64,000 nucleotides of DNA from Kibdelosporangium aridum (GTDB lineage: Bacteria; Actinomycetota; Actinomycetes; Mycobacteriales; Pseudonocardiaceae), in contig NZ_FWXV01000005.1 in assembly GCF_900176515.1 (NCBI RefSeq), positions 619,360-683,359 on the forward strand, written 5' to 3'. A model generated the notes under the pieces. The model saw only the letters and a program-made list of their open reading frames with translations. It had not been told where the DNA came from and made no database searches. Below are positions 1 through 8,221 of this stretch, piece by piece (the first letter of the stretch is position 1; each line of letters begins with the position of its first letter). Made by a program: the position numbers and the translations under genes.

Positions 1-192
1 GCCGCAGAACGGATCGCGCACGCCGTCGACGCCGGCGCACTGCCGCCCCAGAACCCCGAATTCACCGCAGCCGCGTTGATCGGCGCGCTCAGCGAGATCC
101 TGGTCGGGCCGTTGGCCGAACAGGCCGCCGCGGACGACGTCCTGCCCGCCCTGACCACATTCTGTCTGCGTGCCTTGGGAGGTCATGCGTGA
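1..192 (+). CDS. TetR-family regulator, C-terminal end (partial)
   Basis: The reading frame is open from the first base and ends at TGA 190-192, leaving 63 residues of an alpha-helical C-terminus (FTAAALIGALSEILVGPLAE, then LPALTTFCLRALGG). This pattern resembles the ligand-binding end of TetR-type repressors; the DNA-binding part lies outside the window, so the family call is an inference. The stop codon overlaps the GTG of the AidB-like gene (GTGA), which suggests translational coupling and that this regulator controls the acyl-CoA dehydrogenase-like gene. Confidence 0.6.
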   Translation, partial: AAERIAHAVDAGALPPQNPEFTAAALIGALSEILVGPLAEQAAADDVLPALTTFCLRALGGHA

Positions 193-1796
193 GCACCACA
201 CACGAGGTCACCAACCAGGTCCCGCCTTTGGTGGGGCACGACGTGGCCGAAGACCCGGCGCTGCTGGAGGCCCTGCGGCGAGAAGGTGCCGGGTGGGCCG
301 AGCCGGAGCTCCACGAGGTGGGACGGCTCGCGGGCAGCGAACAGGCCCAGGAATGGGGCCGGGTGGTCAACGAGAACGAGCCTGTCCTGCGCACGCATGA
401 CCGGTACGGCAACCGGATCGACGAGGTCGAGTTCCATCCGTACTGGCACTCGCTGATGGATGTTGCCGTCGAACACGGCCTGCACGGCGCTCCCTGGGCC
501 GATTCCACCCCAGGAGCGCACGTCGCCAGGGCGGCCAAGCTGTTCGTCTGGGGCCAGGTCGAGGCCGGGCACACGTGCCCGATCAGCATGACTTACGCCG
601 TGATCCCGACCCTGCGGGCCAATCCTGAGCTCGCCGCGCAGTACGAGCCGTTGCTGACAGCCAAGACGTACGACTTCGGCCTGCGCGTCCCCACGTCGAA
701 ACAGGGCCTGATCGCGGGCATGTCGATGACCGAGAAGCAGGGTGGCTCGGATGTCCGGGCCAACACCACGCGGGCGACTCCGGCCGGTGATGGAACCTAT
801 CGGCTGGTTGGGCACAAGTGGTTCACGTCCGCGCCGATGTCCGACATCTTCGCCACGCTTGCCCAGGCTCCCGGCGGGTTGACGTGTTTCCTGCTGCCGC
901 GCGTGCTGCCGGACGGTACGCGCAACCGGATGCACATCCAGCGGCTGAAGGACAAGCTGGGCAACCGGTCCAACGCGTCGGCGGAACTCGAGTACGACGA
1001 GGCGGTCGGCTGGCGGCTGGGCGAAGAGGGTGAAGGTGTGAAGGTCATCCTCCGGATGGTCAACAACACCAGGCTCGACTGTCTGCTCGGCAGCGCGGCT
1101 GGGATGCGTTTCGGGGCCGTGCAGGCGATCCGCCACGCACGGCACCGCAGCGCCTTCGGTTCAGTGCTGGTTGAGAAGCCGTTGATGCGCAATGTGCTGG
1201 CGGACCTGGTCGTGGAGTCCGAAGCGGCGACCGTGGTGGCGATGCGGCTGGCCGGGGCGACCGACCGGGGTGAGGAGATCCTCCGGCGGATCGGGCTCGC
1301 GGTGAGCAAGTACTGGGTCTGCAAGCGGGCTCCGGTGCACGCGGCCGAGGCGCTGGAATGCTTCGGTGGCAACGGGTACATCGAGGACTCCGGGATGCCC
1401 CGGCTGTACCGCGAGGCGCCTCTGCAGTCCATTTGGGAGGGTTCGGGCAACGTTGCCGCGTTGGACGCGTTGCGTGCCATGGCGCGGCAGCCGGAGACCG
1501 TCGAGGCGTTCTTCACTGAGGTGGAACGGGCCTCCGGCGCCGACGCCAGGCTCGACGACGCGATCGAGGGTCTGCGCAAGGAACTGTCCAATCTGGAGGA
1601 CATGGAGTTCCGTGCGCGCCGCGTTGTCGAGTCAATGGCTATGGTGCTTCAGGGTTCACTGCTTGTCCAGCATGGCGCGCCGTCGGTCGCCGACGCGTTC
1701 TGCGCATCGCGGTTCGCCGGTGACTGGGGTGTCGCGCTGGGCACGTTGCCGTCCGGTGTGGACACCAAGGCGATCATCGAGCGTGCCCTGGTTTGA
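189..1796 (+). CDS. AidB-like acyl-CoA dehydrogenase family flavoprotein
   Basis: A 535-residue flavoprotein of the acyl-CoA dehydrogenase superfamily, close in length to E. coli AidB (about 540). The FAD-binding stretch MSMTEKQGGSDVRANTTRA (near residues 178-196) and the C-terminal FGGNGYIEDSGMPRLYREAP and SIWEGSGN segments (near 395-420) are characteristic of AidB rather than ordinary beta-oxidation enzymes; the Glu of IWEGSGN occupies the catalytic-base position. AidB proteins bind DNA and are linked to protection from alkylation, and many actinobacterial members are annotated simply as isovaleryl-CoA dehydrogenase-like. The GTG start overlaps the upstream TetR stop by 4 bp. The 3' end overlaps the convergent CFA synthase gene by 23 bp. 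Confidence 0.85.
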   Translation: MSTTHEVTNQVPPLVGHDVAEDPALLEALRREGAGWAEPELHEVGRLAGSEQAQEWGRVVNENEPVLRTHDRYGNRIDEVEFHPYWHSLMDVAVEHGLHGAPWADSTPGAHVARAAKLFVWGQVEAGHTCPISMTYAVIPTLRANPELAAQYEPLLTAKTYDFGLRVPTSKQGLIAGMSMTEKQGGSDVRANTTRATPAGDGTYRLVGHKWFTSAPMSDIFATLAQAPGGLTCFLLPRVLPDGTRNRMHIQRLKDKLGNRSNASAELEYDEAVGWRLGEEGEGVKVILRMVNNTRLDCLLGSAAGMRFGAVQAIRHARHRSAFGSVLVEKPLMRNVLADLVVESEAATVVAMRLAGATDRGEEILRRIGLAVSKYWVCKRAPVHAAEALECFGGNGYIEDSGMPRLYREAPLQSIWEGSGNVAALDALRAMARQPETVEAFFTEVERASGADARLDDAIEGLRKELSNLEDMEFRARRVVESMAMVLQGSLLVQHGAPSVADAFCASRFAGDWGVALGTLPSGVDTKAIIERALV

Positions 1797-2988
1797 CCAG
1801 GCCGAGCTGCCAGGCGTCGAGGTAGCGGGAACGGAACCCGGCTTCGCAGTAGGCCAGGTAGAAGTCCCACATCCGGCGGAACACCGGGTCGAAGCCCGCT
1901 GCCACGACCTTGTCCCAGCCCGCGAGGAACCGCGCCCGCCACTCGTGCAGTGTGCGGGCGTAGTGCGGGCCCAGCTGGCGCTGCATCACGATCCGCAGGC
2001 CGGCATTGTCCACATTGTCCTGGATGGCGGGCAGCGAGAGCAGTTGACCGCCAGGGAAGATGTACTTGTGGATCCACGTGTACGAGCGCCGTGTCGCGAG
2101 CATTCGGCCGTGCGGCATGGTGATCGCTTGCAGACCGACCCGCCCGCCCGGCTTGAGCACCCGGTTGATGGTCTGGAAGTACGTCGGCCAGTACTCCTCG
2201 CCGACCGCCTCGATCATCTCGACTGACACCACTGCGTCGTAGGATCCTCGCGCGTCACGGTAATCCCGTAGCCGCACCTCGACTTGCCTGCTGAGCCCGG
2301 CTTCGGCGATCCGACGCTCGGCCAAGTCCTTCTGCTCGCCGGAAATCGTCAGCGTGGTCACGCGGGCACCGCGTTGCGCCGCCCGAATCGCCAGAGCGCC
2401 CCAGCCGGTGCCGATTTCGAGCAGATGGGTGCCCGGCCGGACGTCCGCGAGGTCCAGAATGCCGTCGATCTTGCGCAGCTGCGCGCGATGCAGGTCGTCG
2501 CCGGGCTGGTACCACGCGGACGAGTACGTCATCGACGGGTCGAGGAAGACCTCGAACATGTCGTTGGACAGGTCGTAGTGCCGGTGGATGTTGCTCCGCG
2601 CACCGTCCACAGTGTTGCGTTCGTCGTCCGGGCGGGTCGTGTCCACCCAGCGCCGCAACACCTGTAGCGGCTTGGGGACCAACGTCGCCATTCTCCGGGC
2701 GAACGGGGTCAGCAGCCCGGCGGGGTCGTTGCTGGTCCAGTCGCCGGCCATGTACGCCTCACCGAAGCCGATCTTGGCGTCCACGCCCAGCCGGTGGAAG
2801 AACGTCTCCGGCCGGATCAGCCGCATCACCGGCCCGCCGAGCCCGATCCGTTCCCCGCCGGGGAAGACGACCTGAACGGGCAGTCGGCGGATGGCTTGAC
2901 GGAAGAGCCGTTCGGCGGCCCACGCGCGCACGGCGGATCGGGACGGTGCGGTCAATCCGGGCCAGAGCTCGATAGCTGTCGCGGTCAC
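1774..2988 (-). CDS. Cyclopropane-fatty-acyl-phospholipid synthase family methyltransferase (copy 1)
   Basis: 404 residues. It is a SAM-dependent methyltransferase that would act on unsaturated acyl chains of membrane phospholipids. The SAM-binding motif HLLEIGTGWGALA lies near residues 188-200. Family hallmarks are HYDLSNDMFEVFLDPSMTYS (about 137-156), EMIEAVGEEYWPTYF, YIFPGGQLLSL and the C-terminal YCEAGFRSRYLDAWQL. The GTG start at 2988 overlaps the stop of the DUF1365 gene (GTGA). A much longer upstream extension in this frame runs through the DUF1365 gene and is rejected. It is the last gene of a leftward FAD oxidoreductase/DUF1365/CFA set, an arrangement known from bacterial fatty-acid modification operons. 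It could make cyclopropane, 10-methyl or furan fatty acids; the sequence alone does not decide. Confidence 0.88.
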   Translation of the reverse strand: MTATAIELWPGLTAPSRSAVRAWAAERLFRQAIRRLPVQVVFPGGERIGLGGPVMRLIRPETFFHRLGVDAKIGFGEAYMAGDWTSNDPAGLLTPFARRMATLVPKPLQVLRRWVDTTRPDDERNTVDGARSNIHRHYDLSNDMFEVFLDPSMTYSSAWYQPGDDLHRAQLRKIDGILDLADVRPGTHLLEIGTGWGALAIRAAQRGARVTTLTISGEQKDLAERRIAEAGLSRQVEVRLRDYRDARGSYDAVVSVEMIEAVGEEYWPTYFQTINRVLKPGGRVGLQAITMPHGRMLATRRSYTWIHKYIFPGGQLLSLPAIQDNVDNAGLRIVMQRQLGPHYARTLHEWRARFLAGWDKVVAAGFDPVFRRMWDFYLAYCEAGFRSRYLDAWQLGLVKPGHAR

Positions 2989-3707
2989 TGGACACCCTCC
3001 TGCGGGACGTGCGGCGTTCGGCGGACAATCGGGACGCGGCGCAGCCACAAGGCAACGCCGTGCCGACGGATCAAGGCGCTGACCAGCCGCGTGACCAGCG
3101 GACGGTTGAGTACTGCGCGGACGATTTGCCGTGTGGTCGCGGGCGTTCGGAATCCACGCACGGTGGCGACGAGTGGTGTCTGCCCATGTTGCCTGAGCCG
3201 GATGGTCAGCTCGAGCTTCTCGTCCGGTTTGGGCAACTCCATGACGTAGTCGCCGCCCATTTGCTGGAACGGCGAGACGTAGAACTCCTTGGCAGTGGTG
3301 GCATGCCCGGCCTCGTCGGTGTCCAGCAGGTAGCAATGCCTTTCGCCATAGGTGTTGTGGACTTCGGCGACAACACACGCCAGCGATCCGTCGGGCCGGT
3401 GACACCAGAACACGCTGACCGGGTTGAACACGTGCCCGAGCACGCGGGCGTTGGCCAGCATGAGCACCTGGCCGCCGTGCAGCTCGACGCCGTAGCGGCC
3501 CAGCCACGCGTCGAGGTTTTCCCGGATCGTCCTGTCAGGACGGCCCAGATGATCCCGGGACTCGAAGCGTGCGAACGGCCGCAACCACCGGGGAAGCTCC
3601 GGCAGCCGGTCCACGTCGACCAGCCACAGGTAGATCCGGTGCCGGAAAGCGCGTGGTGGTGGCACTTGGCGGACGTGTTCGACCTCGGCCTGATAGAGCG
3701 CGGTCAC
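2985..3707 (-). CDS. DUF1365 family protein
   Basis: 240 residues from GTG 3707, which overlaps the stop of the upstream FAD oxidoreductase gene by 4 bp. An alternative GTG lies one codon upstream. The N-terminal VRQVPPPRAFRHRIYLWLVDVDRLPELP, then NPVSVFWCHRPDGSLACVVAEVHNTYGERHCYLL and KEFYVSPFQQMGGDYVM are typical of DUF1365. The family's biochemical role is not established, but it sits between a flavin amine-oxidase-like protein and a CFA-type methyltransferase in many bacteria, so a role in modified fatty acid synthesis is inferred from context. Confidence 0.87.
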   Translation of the reverse strand: MTALYQAEVEHVRQVPPPRAFRHRIYLWLVDVDRLPELPRWLRPFARFESRDHLGRPDRTIRENLDAWLGRYGVELHGGQVLMLANARVLGHVFNPVSVFWCHRPDGSLACVVAEVHNTYGERHCYLLDTDEAGHATTAKEFYVSPFQQMGGDYVMELPKPDEKLELTIRLRQHGQTPLVATVRGFRTPATTRQIVRAVLNRPLVTRLVSALIRRHGVALWLRRVPIVRRTPHVPQEGVQ

Positions 3708-4882
3708 CACGTTACACCCAGCGCCTTGGCGGCTCGCACACCCGACACGCAACCGTCCTCATGGAACCCCCAACCGTGATACGCGCCTGCGAACGCGATC
3801 CTGTCGGTGTTCAACCCAGGAAGCTTTCGCTGTGCTGCGACGGATGCGGGGGTGTAGACGGGGTGTTCGTAGGTCATCTTGGCGATCACGGCCTGCTCGG
3901 GGATCCGGCCGGTCGCGTTGAGCGTGACGACATAATCAAGGGGTTCGGCCAACCGCATCAAGCGGTTCATGTGGTAGCTCACCACAACCGGGCCGTCGTT
4001 CTCGTGGCACGCCGTTTTCAGGTAGTTCCATGAGGCCGAAGCTCCGGTGGTGGTCGGGAGCAGCGCGGCGTCGGTGTGCAGCCAGGTCTCGTTACGTGAA
4101 TAGGTGAAAGCGCCCAACACTTCCCGTTGCTGCTGCGTGGGCTCGGCCAGCATGGCCAACGCGTGGTCGGGATGCGTTGCGATCACTACCCGGTCCACGT
4201 GATGCGACTGTCCACTGTCGTCGCGGATCTCGACGCCTTCGTTGTGGGTGACGACCGTGCGGACCGGTGTGCTGACGTGCACAGCGGACAGATTCTTGGC
4301 CGCAAGCTCCACATAGGTCCGAGAACCGCCCACAACGGACCGCCATTGCGGCGACCCGGTCACCGAGAGCATCCCGTGGTTGTCTAGAAAAGCGAAGAGA
4401 TATCGCGCCGGGTACTCACGTGACACCTGCGGACCCGCGGACCACACCGCGGAGACCACCGGCAGCACGTAATGCTGAACGAAGTACTGTGAATACCCGC
4501 CGATGGCTAGAAACGCGCCGAGCGTGACGTCATCAAGGGTGTCGTCGGCCAGCACCCGGCGCGCGTGCCGATGAAACCGCAGAACCTCGCCCAGCATCCA
4601 CAGGTACGTCGGCCGCAGGTTGTCCATTCGCGGGAACAAGCCCGGAAGACCTTTGGCGCCAGCGTATTCCAGACCACACCCAGCACATCGGACACTCATC
4701 GACATCTCGGTCGGCTGCGTGACAACACCTAGCTCACCGAACAACCGCAGCAGATTCGGGTACGTACGGTCGTTGTGCACGATGAACCCGGTGTCGACCG
4801 CGACCATCCCACCGTCCGGTGTGGGCACGTCGTGCGTGTGCGCGTGCCCACCCAGCCGAGGCTCGGCCTCGAACAGGACCAC
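3704..4882 (-). pseudogene. FAD/NAD(P)-binding amine-oxidase-like protein lacking its N-terminal GxGxxG motif
   Basis: The frame continues upstream of GTG 4882 as LTAAYLLQRRYDVVLFEAEPRLGGHAHTHDV, the second half of a dinucleotide-binding fold. The first strand and GxGxxG loop that should precede LTAAYLL are absent: the frame instead reads PFDQPHQ and hits an in-frame TAG about 11 codons before LTAAY ends (near 4940). The remaining 392 residues look intact, including GFIVHNDRTYPNLLRLF, VVGGSRTYV and the C-terminal FAD-contact segment RIAFAGAYHGWGFHEDGC. Family members are flavoproteins next to CFA synthases. Without the ADP-binding loop this one probably cannot hold FAD, so I call it a probable pseudogene, unless the junction at 4.9 kb is an assembly error. 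Confidence 0.6.
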
Positions 4883-4961
4883 GTCGTAACGGCGTTGCAG
4901 CAGGTACGCGGCCGTCAGCTGGTGAGGCTGGTCGAACGGCTAGCTGGGGGCAAAGATTCCG

Positions 4962-6143
4962 GTGGGAGTGCTCGCGTGGGACGGCAGCCGGGCAGGCGAC
5001 TCCGACGGGCCTTGTGTCGTGCTGAACTCTCGTCGGGCATTGCGGCATGTGCTGTGGCAGCCGGGGGAGTTGGGGTTGGCGCGGGCCTATGTCAGCGGTG
5101 ACCTCGATGTCGACGGTGACCTCGCTGACGGGTTGAGCCGGTTTTGGCGGTTGGGCCGCAAGATCCGGCCGTCGGTCAAGGACTGGACGGCGATCGTCAA
5201 GCTGGCTGTGCGGCTGGGGGTGATCGGGCCGCGGCCGAAGCCACCTGCCGCGGAGGCGCGACTGGGCGGGAAGCTGCACACGCGCAGCCGGGACCGTGCC
5301 GCGATCGCGCACCACTACGACCTGTCGAACGACTTCTACCAGCTCCTGCTCGATCCGAGCATGGCCTACTCATGTGCGTACTGGACGTCGGAGCAGGCCG
5401 AGCTGGCCGACGCGCAGGCCGCCAAGCTGGACCTGATCTGCCAGAAGCTGGACCTCCGGCCCGGCATGCGCCTCCTCGATGTCGGCTGTGGGTGGGGATC
5501 CCTGGTCGTGTACGCGGCACGGAACTACGGTGTGCACGCCACCGGCATTACGTTGTCGCGGCAGCAACGTGACCATGTCTTGAAGAGGGCCGAGGGGTTG
5601 TCCGTCGACGTGCGCTTGCAGGACTACCGGGAACTGACGGACGAACCGTTCGACGCGGTCGCCTCAGTCGAGATGGGGGAGCACGTCGGCGAGGACAACT
5701 ACCCGGCCTACGCGGCCACGCTGTTCCGGATGCTCAAGCCGGAGGGGCGGCTCGTGCTGCAGCAGATGTCCCGGGGCGCGACGGCGCCGGGCGGTGGGGC
5801 GTTCATCGAGACGTACATCGCGCCGGACATGACCATGCGGCCGATCGGGTCGACCTTGAACCACCTCGCGGCCGCGGGGTTCGAGATCCGCGATGTGCAG
5901 GCAATGCGCGAGCACTACGTGCGGACATGCCAGGCATGGGCCGACACGCTGGAGAAGCGCTGGGAGGACGCCGTGCGGTTGGTCGGGGTCGAGCAGGCGA
6001 GGACATGGCGGCTGTACCTGGCCGGCGGCGCGTTGGCGTTCGCCGAGAACCGGATGGGCGTCGACCAGATCATCGCCGTCCGGACCACAGTGGATGGCCG
6101 AAGCGGCATGCCGAGCGCGACGAGGGCAGCGCTGTGTTCCTGA
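4962..6143 (+). CDS. Cyclopropane-fatty-acyl-phospholipid synthase family methyltransferase (copy 2), N-terminus disturbed
   Basis: A second CFA-type SAM methyltransferase, 393 residues from GTG 4962. The SAM loop RLLDVGCGWGSLVV is near residues 170-183, and HHYDLSNDFYQLLLDPSMAYSC near 117-138. It carries VEMGEHVG where copy 1 has the more usual VEMIEAVG. No good ribosome binding site precedes the start. A second reading frame just upstream (about 4917-4952) encodes LVRLVERLAGGK, the normal beginning of such proteins. A +1 shift at the AAAG near 4951-4955 separates it from the main frame, where removing one base would give GGKIPVGVLAWDG. The true start is therefore uncertain and the gene may be damaged. 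It overlaps the DUF1295 gene by 10 bp. Confidence 0.78.
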   Translation: MGVLAWDGSRAGDSDGPCVVLNSRRALRHVLWQPGELGLARAYVSGDLDVDGDLADGLSRFWRLGRKIRPSVKDWTAIVKLAVRLGVIGPRPKPPAAEARLGGKLHTRSRDRAAIAHHYDLSNDFYQLLLDPSMAYSCAYWTSEQAELADAQAAKLDLICQKLDLRPGMRLLDVGCGWGSLVVYAARNYGVHATGITLSRQQRDHVLKRAEGLSVDVRLQDYRELTDEPFDAVASVEMGEHVGEDNYPAYAATLFRMLKPEGRLVLQQMSRGATAPGGGAFIETYIAPDMTMRPIGSTLNHLAAAGFEIRDVQAMREHYVRTCQAWADTLEKRWEDAVRLVGVEQARTWRLYLAGGALAFAENRMGVDQIIAVRTTVDGRSGMPSATRAALCS

Positions 6144-6895
6144 CCAACCTGGCGGTCAGCGCGGGCGCCGTGGCCGTACTGCTCGGGCTCGTGTTCGCCA
6201 TCTCGGTGCGCCGGGATCGGCACGACCTCATCGACGTGGCGTGGGGCTTGGGCTTCGCGCTGGTGGCGGCGGTGTCGCTGGCGCTGGCTTCGCAGCCGAA
6301 CGTGCTGATCGCCGTGCTCACGATGATCTGGGGCGTCCGGCTGGCCGTCCACATTGGAATACGCAACCACGGCAAACCCGAAGACCGGCGATACGTCGAG
6401 ATCCGGCAACGCTCCAACGGAAACCTTCACCTGGCGTACAAGGTCTACCTGACGCAGGGGTTGATCCTGCTTTTCGTATCGCTGCCCGTGCAGGTAGCGC
6501 AGTACATTCCGGCACCACCGGTCTGGCTTGTTGTTCTCGGTGCCCTGATATGGCTGATCGGCTTCGTGTTCGAAACAGTCGGCGACTGGCAGCTGTCCCA
6601 GTTCAAAGCCGATCCCGCGAACAAGGGAAAGCTGATGACGACCGGCCTGTGGCGCTACACCCGCCACCCGAATTACTTCGGCGACGCGGCCGTGTGGACC
6701 GGCCTCTATGTGCTCGCGTGTGCGACCTGGGCAGGCGCTGCCACCATTCTGTCCCCAGTTCTGATGATCTGGCTCCTGGTCAACGGATCAGGCAAACCAC
6801 TCACCGAGAAGCACATGCGGAAATCGCGGCCGGAGTACGCCGAGTATGCCGACCGGACCAGCGGCTTCTTCCCGCTGCCACCGAAGCGCGTTTAG
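6134..6895 (+). CDS. DUF1295 integral membrane protein (isoprenylcysteine methyltransferase/steroid reductase-like)
   Basis: 253 residues from GTG 6134, which overlaps the preceding CFA synthase gene by 10 bp; the frame is open further upstream only as a shadow of that gene. Several membrane segments are visible (about 3-23, 33-52, 54-70, 105-125, 130-152, 190-215). The C-terminal signature GLWRYTRHPNYFGDAAVWTG followed by EKHMRKSRPEYAEYADRTSGFFP matches DUF1295. Members of this group often follow CFA-type methyltransferases, and a reductase acting on methylated or methylene acyl chains is a reasonable inference. Confidence 0.87.
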   Translation: MFLTNLAVSAGAVAVLLGLVFAISVRRDRHDLIDVAWGLGFALVAAVSLALASQPNVLIAVLTMIWGVRLAVHIGIRNHGKPEDRRYVEIRQRSNGNLHLAYKVYLTQGLILLFVSLPVQVAQYIPAPPVWLVVLGALIWLIGFVFETVGDWQLSQFKADPANKGKLMTTGLWRYTRHPNYFGDAAVWTGLYVLACATWAGAATILSPVLMIWLLVNGSGKPLTEKHMRKSRPEYAEYADRTSGFFPLPPKRV

Positions 6896-7080
6896 CGACC
6901 AGTTCTTTCGACAGGCGGATGAATTCGCCTTTTGGCGTCGAACCAGCTCAGCAGATCGAGTACGGACAGCACTGAACCGCCGAGCAACGCGGTGCCGAGA
7001 ATGTTGTCGAGGGCTCGGACGACCTTGTTTTCGTTGCCGCCGAGCAGTTTCACCGCATCCGCGTAGGTGAACGGGGCCAT
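6892..7080 (-). pseudogene. Short fragment resembling the N-terminal helical domain of actinobacterial NACHT NTPases
   Basis: Sixty-two residues: FTYADAVKLLGGNENKVVRA, then a small-residue-rich LDNILGTALLGGS segment and LSWFDAKRRIH. The pattern YADAVKLLGG, hydrophobic glycine-rich segment, then LSxFDAK is what I recall from the start of long actinobacterial NACHT (STAND) proteins. No NTPase domain follows: the frame ends after VERTGR at 6892, overlapping the convergent DUF1295 stop by 4 bp. I read it as a truncated remnant, though a genuine small protein is possible. The family assignment is from memory of the motif only. Confidence 0.4.
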
Positions 7081-7129
7081 CAGGCAATCATGCCGCGAGG
7101 TCCATTACGGCCTCGACCGGGTGAACGAA

Positions 7130-7160
7130 ACGCCCCCGGGAGGTGAAATCCCGGGGGCGT
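7130..7160 (-). terminator. Hairpin terminator after the small basic protein gene
   Basis: ACGCCCCCGGG (7130-7140) and its exact reverse complement (7150-7160) are separated by a 9-base loop, giving an 11-bp GC-rich stem. It lies 6 bases past the stop of the 78-residue gene on the minus strand. There is no strong T-run, as is common in high-GC actinobacteria. Confidence 0.75.
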
Positions 7161-7166
7161 CTGGGC

Positions 7167-7403
7167 TCATCCGCCGCTGCGGCGGCTGCTGAAGTTGCGG
7201 TGCGTCGGGGTTGCCTGGCTGCGCATGTTCTGCACTTTGCCGTGCGTCTTGGCCTGTGGTTTCGCCGCGCGGCGCTCTGCTCGGCTGAGCTTCGGGGCGT
7301 CGTCGGCCGGGTCGTGGGGCTCGATCGGCTTCATGAAGGACAAGCCTTCACTCGCGCTGGCTTTCGGTGCCTTCTTGGCGTTTTTCTTCGAGTTCGCGGC
7401 CAT
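7167..7403 (-). CDS. Small basic Lys/Ala-rich protein of unknown function
   Basis: 78 residues from ATG 7403, preceded by an excellent ribosome binding site (CCAGGAGGATTCCTC before the ATG). The N-terminus is lysine- and alanine-rich (ANSKKNAKKAPKAS), a central part is acidic (KPIEPHDPADDAPKLS) and the C-terminus is again basic (RAERRAAKPQAKTHGK...RNFSSRRSGG). It looks intrinsically disordered with no signal peptide, and nucleic-acid binding is possible from charge alone. A strong terminator follows. I do not recognise a named family. Confidence 0.7.
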   Translation of the reverse strand: MAANSKKNAKKAPKASASEGLSFMKPIEPHDPADDAPKLSRAERRAAKPQAKTHGKVQNMRSQATPTHRNFSSRRSGG

Positions 7404-7564
7404 GAGGAATCCTCCTGGAAAAAAAGTTGATAAGGGGACGGCCACGCGGCGTGTGGACAGCCTGCTGTGGCGTGGAGTTCTCAACCTGAATGCGCGCTGT
7501 GCGCGGAGGTTCTCAGATGCCCATGGCAGGAACGATAGCAGCGCTCTACCGGGCGCGCATCCTC

Positions 7565-8221
7565 TTACCCCACTGGGATCGCTATCGCGGTGATCACCAG
7601 GCCGTCTCCGACTATCCACTTGCCGTTGAACACGTCGACCCGCTCACCTGCGATGACGGGGCCTGGCACCATCAGCTTCGCCTTGAACGTGCCGTCGTCG
7701 GCCAGGGTGATCGACGCTTCCTCGAACCCGAGCCATTTACGAGTCAGCGGGAACCAGGCCTTGTACACCGTCTCCTTGGCGCAGAACAGCATCCGGTCCC
7801 AGTGCACCGTGTTGTCCGCCGCGGTGAGCTTGGCCAGCCGCCCGTTCTCCTCGTCACGGGAGATCACGCCGAGCACCCCTTCGGGCAGCGGTGCGTGCGG
7901 CTCCGCGTCGATCCCGAGGGTGTGGATGTCGCTCGAGCGAGCCACGACCGCCGCGCGATATCCCGCGCAGTGCGTCATGCTGCCGACGATCCCCGAAGGC
8001 CATTGCGGTGCGCCGCGCTCACCGGTCAGCAGCGGCACCGGCGGGACCCCGAGTTCGGCGAACGCCTGCCTGGCGCAGTGGCGAACCGTGGCGTACTCGC
8101 GCTTCCGCTTGTCCACGGCCTTCGCCACGTGTGCGGCTTCCTCGGGGAACATCGTGGACTCGGCCGCGTCGCTGAACATCTCTTTGCTGGCCACGCCGGC
8201 AGGCATCAGCTTCTCGATCAT
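7565..8221 (-). CDS. pptT: 4'-phosphopantetheinyl transferase, PptT-like
   Basis: 218 residues. It transfers the phosphopantetheine arm of CoA to carrier-protein serines, activating polyketide, non-ribosomal peptide and fatty acid synthases. Metal-binding residues are in TLGIDAEPHAPL (Asp105 and Glu107) and the family signature FCAKETVYKAW holds Lys149, Glu150 and Lys154; length and spacing fit the EntD/PptT group. ATG 8221 overlaps the stop of the upstream metallophosphoesterase gene (ATGA), so the two are translationally coupled. The same pair exists in Mycobacterium tuberculosis (Rv2794c/Rv2795c). Confidence 0.9.
   Translation of the reverse strand: MIEKLMPAGVASKEMFSDAAESTMFPEEAAHVAKAVDKRKREYATVRHCARQAFAELGVPPVPLLTGERGAPQWPSGIVGSMTHCAGYRAAVVARSSDIHTLGIDAEPHAPLPEGVLGVISRDEENGRLAKLTAADNTVHWDRMLFCAKETVYKAWFPLTRKWLGFEEASITLADDGTFKAKLMVPGPVIAGERVDVFNGKWIVGDGLVITAIAIPVG

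Noticed and set aside
183-1145. Long minus-strand reading frame opposite the AidB-like gene
   Set aside because: Its product is Arg/Val/Gln-rich without motifs and mirrors the codon structure of a clear plus-strand gene; it is a high-GC shadow.
2989-3507. N-terminal extension of CFA synthase copy 1 to about 577 residues
   Set aside because: The extra sequence is low-complexity, Arg/Pro-rich and lies fully inside the DUF1365 gene. The GTG at 2988 with GTGA overlap gives the normal family length.
4962-6143. CFA synthase copy 2 as a simple pseudogene
   Set aside because: Apart from the disturbed first 20 or so residues the frame and motifs are complete and the downstream gene is coupled, so it may still be translated from an internal GTG. 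I kept it as a CDS with a caveat.
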